Shown here piece after piece: positions 9,594 through 18,286 of a DNA stretch of 64,000 bases (position 1 is the stretch's first letter; every line of letters begins with the position of its first letter). This DNA is from Castellaniella sp049650445 (GTDB lineage Bacteria; Pseudomonadota; Gammaproteobacteria; Burkholderiales; Burkholderiaceae_B), in NCBI RefSeq assembly GCF_049650445.1, contig NZ_JBASAD010000017.1:124001-188000 (forward strand), read 5' to 3'. The notes below the pieces were generated by a model. That model worked only from the letters and a program-made list of their open reading frames with translations. It was not told where the DNA came from and ran no database searches. The position numbers were made by a program, and so were the translations under genes.

Positions 9594-9643
9594 CTGGATG
9601 GAAACACAGCCCGTATTGTGACGGAAGGATGCGTGCGGCGCAA
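9594..9643 (-). promoter_or_regulatory. lexA promoter with candidate LexA box
   Basis: On the minus strand CTGTGTTTCCATCCAG (9594-9609) is a CTG-N10-CAG LexA-type palindrome, 10 bases upstream of the lexA ATG; its core is less AT-rich than the consensus. Upstream are TTGCGC (9638-9643) and CACAAT (9615-9620) with a 17-base spacer, a plausible sigma-70 promoter whose start would fall in the box, fitting autorepression. Confidence 0.5.
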
Positions 9644-9691
9644 GCGGAAAGCCGCTGCAGAACGCCGCACCGGAAGCAGGCAGGGCGTGAA

Positions 9692-9725
9692 CGACGACGG
9701 GACCCTTGCAAGGGTCCCGTCGTCG
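9692..9725. terminator. 34-bp perfect palindrome downstream of the aminotransferase gene
   Basis: Two 17-bp arms (CGACGACGGGACCCTTG and its exact complement) abut with no spacer. The palindrome follows the stop of the minus-strand aminotransferase gene by 45 bp. It can form a very stable stem, but neither side has a U tract, so it may be a 3'-end stabilizer or a Rho-assisted terminator. Confidence 0.55.
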
Positions 9726-9770
9726 GTGACTGTTCGTCGAACGCGCCGGCCGAAGCAGGCGCAGGGGCGA

Positions 9771-10976
9771 TCAGTGCTTGATCACCTTTGCCACGGCCTG
9801 GGCGACGTAGTCGATGTTGCCACTGTTCAGGGCGGCCACGCAGATGCGGCCGCTGCCCACGGCATAGATGCCGAATTCTTCACGCAGGCGGTCCACCTGG
9901 GCCTTGGTCAGGCCGGAGAACGAGAACATGCCGCGCTGGGCCTTGACGAAGCTGAAGTCCTGATCCACGCCCTGGGCCTGGATTTTTTCGACCAGTTGGT
10001 GGCGCATGGTGCGGATGCGGTCACGCATGCCGGCCAGTTCTTCGGCCCACAGGGCGTACAGTTCGGGCGTGTTCAGCACGGTCGAAACCATGGCGCCGCC
10101 GTGGGTGGGCGGGTTGGAGTAGTTGGTGCGGATGACGCGCTTCAGCTGGCTGAGCACGCGGGTGCTTTCCTCGTCGCCGCCGGTCACCAGGGTCAGGGCG
10201 CCGACGCGCTCGCCGTACAGCGAGAAGGACTTGGAGAACGAGGAACTGATGAACATGGTCATGCCCAGGTCCGCGAACAGGCGCACCACGGCGGCGTCTT
10301 CTTCGATACCGCTGCCGAAGCCCTGGTAGGCGATGTCCAGGAAGGGCACCAGTTGGCCGGCCTGCAGCGTGCGGGCGATTTCCTGCCACTGATCCATGGT
10401 GGGATCGACACCCGTGGGGTTGTGGCAGCAGGCGTGCAGCACCACGACGGTGCCGGCGGGCAGGGCGCGCAGCGAGGCCAGCATGCCGTCGAAGTTCAGG
10501 CCGTGCGTGGCGGCGTCGTAGTAGTCGTAGCTGATGATCGGGAAGCCGGCGGCGCTGAACAGGGCCTGGTGGTTGTCCCAACTGGGGTTGCTGATGGCGA
10601 CCTGGGCCTGAGGCAGAATCCGCTTCAGGAAGTCGGCGCCGATCTTCAGTGCGCCGGTGCCGCCCAGGGTCTGGACCGTCAACGAGCGATGCTCGGCGAT
10701 CAGCGGCGAGCCGGTGCCCAGCAGCAGGGTGCGGGCGCCCGTATTGTAGCCGGGGATGCCGTCGATCGGCAGGTAGTTGCGCGGTTCTGCCCGTTCGAAC
10801 AGGCGGGCTTCGGCCTGGCGGACGGCCTTCAGCAGGGGAATATGGCCCGCGTCGTCATAGTAGACACCGACGCCGAGATTGACCTTGGTGGACCGGGTGT
10901 CGGCCTTGAATTGTTCGTTCAGGCCCAGGATGGGGTCGCGCGGAGCGAGTTCGACAGCTGCGAATATGGAGGACAT
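9771..10976 (-). CDS. Aromatic/aspartate amino acid aminotransferase (class I PLP)
   Basis: The 401-residue protein starts MSSIFAAVELAPRDPILGLN, the typical start of AspC/TyrB enzymes. The PLP-binding lysine is Lys249 in SSSFSKSFSLYGERVG, with the substrate/cofactor motifs HACCHNPTGVDP and FLDIAYQGFGSG. These enzymes transfer the amino group from aspartate, tyrosine or phenylalanine to 2-oxoglutarate in the cytosol. The upstream in-frame start (31 codons earlier) would overlap the promoter region shared with uvrB and is rejected. The TyrB-like versus AspC-like specificity cannot be settled by eye; betaproteobacterial annotation usually calls this protein TyrB-like. Confidence 0.92.
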   Translation of the reverse strand: MSSIFAAVELAPRDPILGLNEQFKADTRSTKVNLGVGVYYDDAGHIPLLKAVRQAEARLFERAEPRNYLPIDGIPGYNTGARTLLLGTGSPLIAEHRSLTVQTLGGTGALKIGADFLKRILPQAQVAISNPSWDNHQALFSAAGFPIISYDYYDAATHGLNFDGMLASLRALPAGTVVVLHACCHNPTGVDPTMDQWQEIARTLQAGQLVPFLDIAYQGFGSGIEEDAAVVRLFADLGMTMFISSSFSKSFSLYGERVGALTLVTGGDEESTRVLSQLKRVIRTNYSNPPTHGGAMVSTVLNTPELYALWAEELAGMRDRIRTMRHQLVEKIQAQGVDQDFSFVKAQRGMFSFSGLTKAQVDRLREEFGIYAVGSGRICVAALNSGNIDYVAQAVAKVIKH

Positions 10977-11004
10977 GGTTACCGGGAGGACAAAGGAGGA
11001 GGTC

Positions 11005-11033
11005 TTGGTCACGTGGGCCAACAATGTGATAAT
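11005..11033 (+). promoter_or_regulatory. Sigma-70-like promoter of uvrB
   Basis: TTGGTC at 11005-11010 and GATAAT at 11028-11033 are separated by 17 bases, about 35 bases ahead of the uvrB start. No CTG-N10-CAG LexA box is visible between the divergent genes. Confidence 0.45.
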
Positions 11034-11067
11034 AAGGGGTTTACCCGAACAGTGTCTAGTTGAGCCC

Positions 11068-13167
<2,100 letters not shown>

Positions 13168-13278
13168 CGGGACGCCCGAAGGGCTGTTTCGGAAGTGCTT
13201 CAAGTATCAGGTTTTTTTGTAGTTTTCCACAGAAAATGCTTGCCAACTTCCGGGTTTTCCCGCACACTTTCACCTATC

Positions 13279-13767
13279 ATGCATAAGGTACTTTTTGTCT
13301 GTACGGGCAATATCTGCCGTTCTCCCACCGCCCAGGGTGTCTTCCAGCACATCGTCGATGAGGCCGGCCTGTCCGACGCGATTTCCGTCGATTCCGCCGC
13401 GACCCATCACTTCCATGTGGGCGAGGCCCCGGACGCGCGCGCCCAGACCGCTGCGCGCAAGCGTGGTTATGATCTGTCGGCGCTGGTGGCTCGCCAGATC
13501 CGCGCTGACGACTTCCGCGATGCCGACCTGATCCTGGCCATGGACTGGGAAAACCTGTCCGCGCTGCAGCAGCAGTGCCCCAAGATCTACCAGCACAAGC
13601 TCATGCTGTTGATGCGCTTCTCGAACGAATTCGAGGAAGCCACCGTGCCCGATCCCTATTATGGCGGCCCCGAAGGCTTCAACAAGGTTCTGGACTACAT
13701 CGAAGACTCCTGCCAGGGCGTACTCGAACTGGTGCGCAAGCGCGCGTTGCAATATCAGGCTGCCTGA
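13279..13767 (+). CDS. Low-molecular-weight protein-tyrosine phosphatase
   Basis: The 162-residue protein begins MHKVLFVCTGNICRSPTAQG, containing the complete CX5R catalytic P-loop (Cys8 to Arg14) of the LMW-PTP family. The general-acid Asp lies in VPDPYYGG near the C-terminus, the expected arrangement. Such enzymes dephosphorylate protein tyrosines in the cytosol, often of BY-kinases; the target here is unknown. A neighbouring bacterial tyrosine kinase or exopolysaccharide locus is absent. An upstream in-frame extension of 28 codons is rejected because it is not family-like. It ends with its own terminator, so it is a stand-alone gene ahead of iscR. Confidence 0.93.
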   Translation: MHKVLFVCTGNICRSPTAQGVFQHIVDEAGLSDAISVDSAATHHFHVGEAPDARAQTAARKRGYDLSALVARQIRADDFRDADLILAMDWENLSALQQQCPKIYQHKLMLLMRFSNEFEEATVPDPYYGGPEGFNKVLDYIEDSCQGVLELVRKRALQYQAA

Positions 13768-13787
13768 TCCTTCTCTTTCTCGTGTGC

Positions 13788-13814
13788 AGGGCGCCTCAGG
13801 CGCCCTTTGTGTTT
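13788..13814 (+). terminator. Terminator of the tyrosine phosphatase gene
   Basis: AGGGCGCC, loop TCA, GGCGCCCT forms an 8-bp GC-rich stem followed by TTGTGTTT. It separates the phosphatase gene from the isc operon. Confidence 0.85.
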
Positions 13815-13867
13815 CCAGGGCTCCTCTGGACACATTGTGCGGGTCATCCCCTCCCGGCAAGAGGGTC

Positions 13868-13899
13868 AAAATTGACAAGCATCAAGTTTCGTCAATTTT
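13868..13899. repeat. 9-bp inverted repeat upstream of the IscR boxes
   Basis: AAAATTGAC and GTCAATTTT are exact complements separated by 14 bases, in AT-rich DNA about 110-140 bases before iscR. A TTGACA hexamer at 13872-13877 overlaps the left arm. It could be a second operator or simply a weak hairpin. Confidence 0.5.
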
Positions 13900-13908
13900 C
13901 GTGCATTA

Positions 13909-13962
13909 AAACCGAGTGTTTTAGTCGGGTAAAGGGGTACACTTGACTCGAACAGTCGGGTA
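13909..13962 (+). promoter_or_regulatory. Tandem IscR type-1-like operators of the isc operon
   Basis: Two sites share the half AGTCGGGTA: 13909-13932 (ACCGAGT...TTAGTCGGGTAA) and 13938-13962 (ACTTGACTCGAACAGTCGGG, then TAT). The second closely follows the IscR type-1 pattern, TTGACT and AGTCGGGTAT halves with a short centre, and its TTGACT at 13943-13948 can double as a -35 hexamer. Holo-IscR repression of its own operon is established in E. coli; here it is inferred. Confidence 0.65.
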
Positions 13963-14006
13963 TTCGCCACATTCGGGAATGCTCCGCATCCACAGAGGAC
14001 TTCACC

Positions 14007-14528
14007 ATGCGTTTGACGACCAAGGGGCGTTTCGCCGTCACGGCCATGATCGATCTGGCCATGCGCCATCACAGTGGGCCGGTGACGCTGGCCGCCATCA
14101 GTGCGCGCCAGAACATTTCTCTGTCCTATCTGGAACAGTTGTTCGGCAAGCTGCGCCGGCACGAACTGGTCGACAGTGTGCGCGGCCCGGGGGGCGGCTA
14201 CACGCTGGCCCGGCATGCGCGCGACATTTCCGTGGCCGACATCATCTTCGCCGTCGATGAGCCGCTGGACGCGACCAGTTGCGGCGGCAAGGAAAACTGC
14301 GACATCGGCCGCAACGGCCACAGCGGCAAGTGCATGACTCACGACCTGTGGGCGACTTTGAGTCGTAAAATGCTGGAATACCTGGACTCGGTCTCGCTGC
14401 AGGATCTGGTCGATCAGCAACGCTTGCGCGAATGGCAGGAATCCGGTCACATGCGCAACGGCCGCACGACCATCCCGATCACGCCGGTGGCGGCCGATTC
14501 CCAGGCCCAGGAGCCCCTATCGGTCTGA
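14007..14528 (+). CDS. iscR: Rrf2-family Fe-S cluster regulator IscR
   Basis: The 173-residue protein starts MRLTTKGRFAVTAMIDLAM, the IscR signature, with a winged helix-turn-helix and the dimerization helix. The [2Fe-2S] ligands are recognizable: Cys92, Cys98, Cys109 and His112 (SCGGKENCDIG ... GKCMTH). Compared with E. coli (Cys92, Cys98, Cys104, His107) there are five extra residues between the second and third cysteines. It should act as repressor of the isc operon when loaded with cluster. It is the first gene of iscR-iscS-iscU-iscA, 15 bp before iscS. Confidence 0.95.
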   Translation: MRLTTKGRFAVTAMIDLAMRHHSGPVTLAAISARQNISLSYLEQLFGKLRRHELVDSVRGPGGGYTLARHARDISVADIIFAVDEPLDATSCGGKENCDIGRNGHSGKCMTHDLWATLSRKMLEYLDSVSLQDLVDQQRLREWQESGHMRNGRTTIPITPVAADSQAQEPLSV

Positions 14529-14543
14529 TTTACCGGAGTTTCA

Positions 14544-15767
14544 ATGCCTCAACAGGATCTGCCCACGGATCGCCCCATCTATCTGGACTATTCCGCCACC
14601 ACGCCTGTCGACGAACACGTCCTCCAGGCCATGCTGCCCTGGCTGAGCGAACGCTTCGGCAACCCGGCCTCGAACAGCCACGCCTGGGGCTGGGATGCCG
14701 AGGAAGCCGTCGAGCGGGCTCGTGCTCAGGTCGCGGCGTTGATCCATGCCGACCCGCGTGAGATCGTCTGGACTTCCGGCGCCACCGAGTCGAACAATCT
14801 GGCGATCAAAGGTGTGGCGCATTTCCATGCCGGCCGGGGCAAACACATCGTCACGGTCCGCACCGAGCACAAGGCGGTGCTGGACCCCTGTCTGGAACTC
14901 GAACGCCAGGGCTTCGAGATCACCTGGCTGGATGTGGACGCCCATGGCCTGGTCGGCACCGATGCGCTGGCCGCCGTTCTGCGCCCCGATACGATCCTGG
15001 TGTCGGTGATGCTGGTCAACAATGAAATCGGCGTCATTCAGGACATTGCCGCGCTGGCGGCGCTGTGCCGCGATCGCGGCATCCTGTTTCATACCGATGC
15101 GGCCCAGGCTACCGGCAAGCTGCCGATCGACGTCCAGGCGCTGGGTGTGGACCTGATGTCCATGTCGGCCCACAAGACCTATGGCCCCAAAGGGGTTGGC
15201 GCACTGTACGTGCGCCGCAAGCCGCGTGTGCGCCTGGAGGCCCAGATTCACGGCGGCGGCCACGAACGCGGTCTGCGCTCGGGCACACTGCCGACCCACC
15301 AGATCGTCGGCATGGGCGCAGCCTATGCGCTGGCGGGCGAACGGATGGAGACCGAAATTCCGCGCATCCGCGCGTTGCGCGACCGTCTGTGGGACGGTCT
15401 GCGCGATCTCCCGGATGTCTATCTCAATGGCGATCCGGAAAGGCGCGTGGCGCACACCCTGAACCTCAGCGTGGCCCACATCGAGGGCGAAGCCCTGCTG
15501 ATGTCGGTGCCGGAACTGGCCGTGTCCTCGGGTTCGGCCTGCACCTCGGCCAGCCTGGAACCGTCCCACGTGCTGCGTGCCCTGGGGCGCAGCGACACCC
15601 TGGCGCACGGCTCGCTGCGCCTGACCCTGGGGCGCTATACCACGCAGGACGAGGTGGATCGCGCCGTACGGCTGCTGCGCGCCCAGATCGGGCGGCTGCG
15701 CGATCTGTCCCCGTTGTGGGAAATGCGCCAGCAGGGCACTCTGGGCGCCTGGGCGGAGCATTGCTGA
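14544..15767 (+). CDS. iscS: Cysteine desulfurase IscS
   Basis: The 407-residue PLP enzyme converts cysteine to alanine and passes persulfide sulfur to cluster scaffolds and tRNA thiolation enzymes. PLP-lysine lies in MSAHKTYGPKG, the HTDAAQATGK loop is intact, and the mobile-loop catalytic Cys is in SSGSACTSAS. The length matches IscS of the ISC (group I) type. The C-terminus reads SPLWEMRQQGTLGAWAEHC, where the E. coli protein has a different IscU-contacting tail. The stop overlaps the start of the next gene (ATGA). Confidence 0.96.
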   Translation: MPQQDLPTDRPIYLDYSATTPVDEHVLQAMLPWLSERFGNPASNSHAWGWDAEEAVERARAQVAALIHADPREIVWTSGATESNNLAIKGVAHFHAGRGKHIVTVRTEHKAVLDPCLELERQGFEITWLDVDAHGLVGTDALAAVLRPDTILVSVMLVNNEIGVIQDIAALAALCRDRGILFHTDAAQATGKLPIDVQALGVDLMSMSAHKTYGPKGVGALYVRRKPRVRLEAQIHGGGHERGLRSGTLPTHQIVGMGAAYALAGERMETEIPRIRALRDRLWDGLRDLPDVYLNGDPERRVAHTLNLSVAHIEGEALLMSVPELAVSSGSACTSASLEPSHVLRALGRSDTLAHGSLRLTLGRYTTQDEVDRAVRLLRAQIGRLRDLSPLWEMRQQGTLGAWAEHC

Positions 15768-16198
15768 TGACCGGTCCGTCGTACGGGCCGCAGGTCCTGG
15801 AACATTACCTGCATCCGCGCAACGTCGGCTCTTTCGACGCGGGCGATCCCCGGGTGGGCACCGCGCTGGTGGGCTCGCCCGAACTGGGTCAGATCCTGAA
15901 ACTGCAGATCCGTCTGGATGGCGCTACCATAGAGTCTGCCTGCTTCCGGGCCTTCGGCAGCGGCGAAGCCATCGCGGCCGGTTCCCTGGCAACCGAATGG
16001 CTGCGCGGGCGCGATCTCGAACAGGCGCTGGCGATCCGCAGCCAGGACATCGTCCAGGCGCTGGACCTGTCCGCCGAAAAACTGCACTGCGCGCTGCTGG
16101 CCCAGGATGCGATCCGCGCGGCCGTGGCCGATTACACCGACAAACATACTGTTCCTGAGGTACATCATGGGAATCACGCTGACACAACGCGCTGCTGA
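15767..16198 (+). CDS. iscU: IscU-like scaffold protein lacking most cluster ligands
   Basis: The 143-residue protein aligns along its length with IscU (YGPQVLEHYLHPRNVGSF, VGTALVGSP, SLATEWLRGRDLEQALAI, LHCALLAQDAIRAAVADY). However the key residues differ. The usual APACGD motif is SPELGQ (Leu40 for Cys37, Gln42 for Asp39), YGCGSA is FGSGEA (Ser65 for Cys63), and the HscA-recognition LPPVK is LSAEK. Only the third cysteine (Cys108 in KLHCALL) remains, plus a new Cys59. The start ATG overlaps the iscS stop, and the C-terminal tail overlaps iscA by 32 bp. By placement it should be the Fe-S scaffold, but without the ligands it probably cannot hold a normal [2Fe-2S] cluster; the role is uncertain. 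Confidence 0.85.
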   Translation: MTGPSYGPQVLEHYLHPRNVGSFDAGDPRVGTALVGSPELGQILKLQIRLDGATIESACFRAFGSGEAIAAGSLATEWLRGRDLEQALAIRSQDIVQALDLSAEKLHCALLAQDAIRAAVADYTDKHTVPEVHHGNHADTTRC

Positions 16199-16490
16199 AC
16201 ACATTCAGCGCCATCTGGAAAAACGCGGCAAGGGCCTGGGCCTGCGCCTGGGGGTCAAACCTTCGGGCTGCTCGGGCATGTCCTATCAACTGGAATACGT
16301 GGACGACCCGGTCGCCGAAGATCAGATCTTCGAGCAGTTCGGCGCTCGCCTGTATGTGCCGTCCGACAGCCTGCCGTATCTGCAGGGCACGGAACTGGAC
16401 TACGCCCGCGAAGGCTTGAACGAAGGCTTCCGCTTCAACAATCCCAACGAAAAAGCCGCATGCGGCTGCGGGGAATCGTTCACGGTCTGA
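16167..16490 (+). CDS. iscA: A-type Fe-S carrier protein IscA
   Basis: The 107-residue protein begins MGITLTQRAAEHIQRHLEKR and keeps the three A-type cysteines: one in KPSGCSGMSY and two in ACGCGESFTV at the C-terminus. It delivers iron or Fe-S clusters to apo-enzymes. The family start (MGITLT) at 16167 is used; the longer upstream frame lies inside iscU. It is the last isc gene here: hscB, hscA, fdx and iscX do not follow. Confidence 0.95.
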   Translation: MGITLTQRAAEHIQRHLEKRGKGLGLRLGVKPSGCSGMSYQLEYVDDPVAEDQIFEQFGARLYVPSDSLPYLQGTELDYAREGLNEGFRFNNPNEKAACGCGESFTV

Positions 16491-16491
16491 G

Positions 16492-16644
16492 ACGCTCGTC
16501 TCGTCGATCGCGTGGGGGCGCCGCCTCGCGTCTCCACGCGATCGCATCCTCGACAATGCCTATGACCTGGCCTGCGAAGGCGGGCTGGCAGCCTTGTCCA
16601 TCGAAATTCTGGCGGCCAGGGTCGGCGTCTCGCCACGGCGCATG
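16492..16644 (+). pseudogene. TetR-family regulator N-terminal remnant
   Basis: Directly after iscA one reading frame encodes RDRILDNAYDLACEGGLAAL followed by SIEILAARVGVSPRR, a textbook TetR helix-turn-helix up to the recognition helix. The frame has no start codon of its own at the head and then enters the terminator hairpin, losing the rest of the domain. It therefore looks like a truncated regulator left by a rearrangement between iscA and lysS. Confidence 0.55.
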
Positions 16645-16674
16645 AAAAAAGCCGGTTACCCGGCTTTTTTCATG
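16641..16674. terminator. Bidirectional terminator between iscA and lysS
   Basis: CATGAAAAAAGCCGG, loop TTAC, CCGGCTTTTTTCATG: a perfect 15-bp stem with A and T tracts on both sides. It lies between the convergent isc operon and lysS and can end both transcripts. Confidence 0.93.
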
Positions 16675-16685
16675 CGCGATCCGGT

Positions 16686-18203
16686 TCAGTCTTCCCGGCG
16701 CAGGTGCGGGAACAGGATCACATCGCGGATATTGGGGCTGTCGGTCAGCATCATGACCAGGCGGTCGATGCCGATGCCGCAACCGCCTGTGGGGGGCATG
16801 CCGTACTCCAGGGCGCGCACGTAGTCCGCGTCGTAGTACATGGCTTCTTCGTCGCCGGCGTCCTTGGCGGCCACCTGGGCCTGGAAGCGCGCGGCCTGGT
16901 CTTCCGGATCGTTCAGTTCGGAAAAACCGTTGGCGATTTCGCGCCCGCAGGCAAATAGTTCGAAGCGTTCCGTGATGCCGGCCTGCGTGTCGGAGGCCCG
17001 CGCCAGCGGCGAGACTTCGACTGGGTAGTCGATGATGAAGGTCGGGTGCCAGAGCTTGGCTTCGGCGGTTTCCTCGAACAGCGCCAGTTGCAGCGCGCCC
17101 AGGCCGGCGTGGGCCAGGGCCGGGCCGTTCACGTCTGCGCCCAGGCGGCGCAGTTCGCCGCGCAGCCAGGCCTCGTCCGCCAACTGGGCGGGCGCGTAGC
17201 CCGGAGCGTATTTGAGGATGGCCTCGACGATGGTCAGGCGGTCGAAGGCGCGGTCCAGGTCCAGGGGCTGGCCCTGGTAGTTCAGGCTGGCGGTGCCGCA
17301 CACGCGCTGCGCGGTTTCGCGGATCAGGGACTCGGTGTAGTCCATCAGCCAGCGGTAGTCCGTGTACGCCGCATAGAATTCCATCATCGTGAATTCCGGG
17401 TTGTGGCGCGGGCTGACACCCTCGTTGCGGAAATTGCGGTTGATCTCGAAGACGCGTTCGAAGCCGCCGACGATCAGGCGCTTGAGATACAGTTCCGGCG
17501 CGATGCGCAGGTACATGTCCATGTCCAGCGCGTTGTGGTGGGTGATGAAAGGCTTGGCCGCCGCGCCGCCGGGAATGGGGTGCAGCATCGGGGTTTCGAC
17601 TTCAAGGAACTCGGCTTCCGACATGATCTGGCGGATCGAGGTGACGATACGGCTGCGCGCCAGAAAGGTCTCGCGCGTGCCTTCGGTCATGATCAGGTCG
17701 ACGTAGCGCTGACGGTAGCGCAATTCCTGGTCGGCCACGCCGTGGAACTTGTCGGGCAGGGGGCGCAGGGATTTAGACAGCAGGCGCAGGGACTGCACCC
17801 GCAGCGACAGTTCGCCCTTGCGTGTCTTGAAGACCTCGCCCTCGGCGCCGACGATATCACCGATGTCCCAGGATTTGAAGGCGGCGTAGGCCTCGTCACC
17901 CAGCACGCCCCGGTCCAGATAGAGCTGCAGCCGACCGCTGCTGTCCTGCAGGGTGGCGAAGCTGGCCTTGCCCATGATGCGCTTGAGCATCATGCGCCCG
18001 GCGACGCGAGCCTGCCGGCCCAAGGCCAGCAGCGCGTCTTCGTCCAGTTCTCCGCAGTCGCGGTGCAGGTCGGCGGCGTGGGTATCGGGGCGGAAGTCGT
18101 TGGGGTAGGCGGGGCCGACCTGGCGCAGCGCGTCCAGCTTGGCGCGGCGCTCGGCGATCAGGCGGTTCTCGTCGGGGGCTTGGATGTCGGTCTGCGAGGT
18201 CAT
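16686..18203 (-). CDS. lysS: Lysyl-tRNA synthetase, class II
   Basis: The 505-residue enzyme charges tRNA-Lys. The N-terminal OB-fold anticodon-binding domain (about residues 60-170, GRMMLKRIMGKASFATLQD) precedes the class II catalytic core with motif 1 (FLEVETPML), motif 2 (FRNEGVSPRHNPEFTMMEFY) and motif 3 (GGCGIGIDRLVMML). The start at 18203 (MTSQTDIQAPDENRL) is family-like; the frame remains open upstream but that portion is shadow sequence. It follows prfB on the same strand by 83 bp, the same prfB-lysS order as in E. coli. Confidence 0.96.
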   Translation of the reverse strand: MTSQTDIQAPDENRLIAERRAKLDALRQVGPAYPNDFRPDTHAADLHRDCGELDEDALLALGRQARVAGRMMLKRIMGKASFATLQDSSGRLQLYLDRGVLGDEAYAAFKSWDIGDIVGAEGEVFKTRKGELSLRVQSLRLLSKSLRPLPDKFHGVADQELRYRQRYVDLIMTEGTRETFLARSRIVTSIRQIMSEAEFLEVETPMLHPIPGGAAAKPFITHHNALDMDMYLRIAPELYLKRLIVGGFERVFEINRNFRNEGVSPRHNPEFTMMEFYAAYTDYRWLMDYTESLIRETAQRVCGTASLNYQGQPLDLDRAFDRLTIVEAILKYAPGYAPAQLADEAWLRGELRRLGADVNGPALAHAGLGALQLALFEETAEAKLWHPTFIIDYPVEVSPLARASDTQAGITERFELFACGREIANGFSELNDPEDQAARFQAQVAAKDAGDEEAMYYDADYVRALEYGMPPTGGCGIGIDRLVMMLTDSPNIRDVILFPHLRRED

Positions 18204-18286
18204 GTCGTGCTGTTGAGGAAAGAGAGGCGAGGGCGTCGGGGGAGAAAGCCGGGGCGTGCCATGCTGGGCACGACCCCGTGCGGTGC

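Noticed and set aside
10977..11067. Search for a LexA box ahead of uvrB
   Set aside because: No CTG-N10-CAG palindrome is present between the divergent genes, so SOS control of uvrB is not claimed.
13223..13231. TTTTCCACA, one mismatch from the DnaA box, upstream of the tyrosine phosphatase gene
   Set aside because: A single copy with no AT-rich unwinding region, no cluster of boxes and no dnaA/dnaN/gidA neighbours does not indicate an origin.
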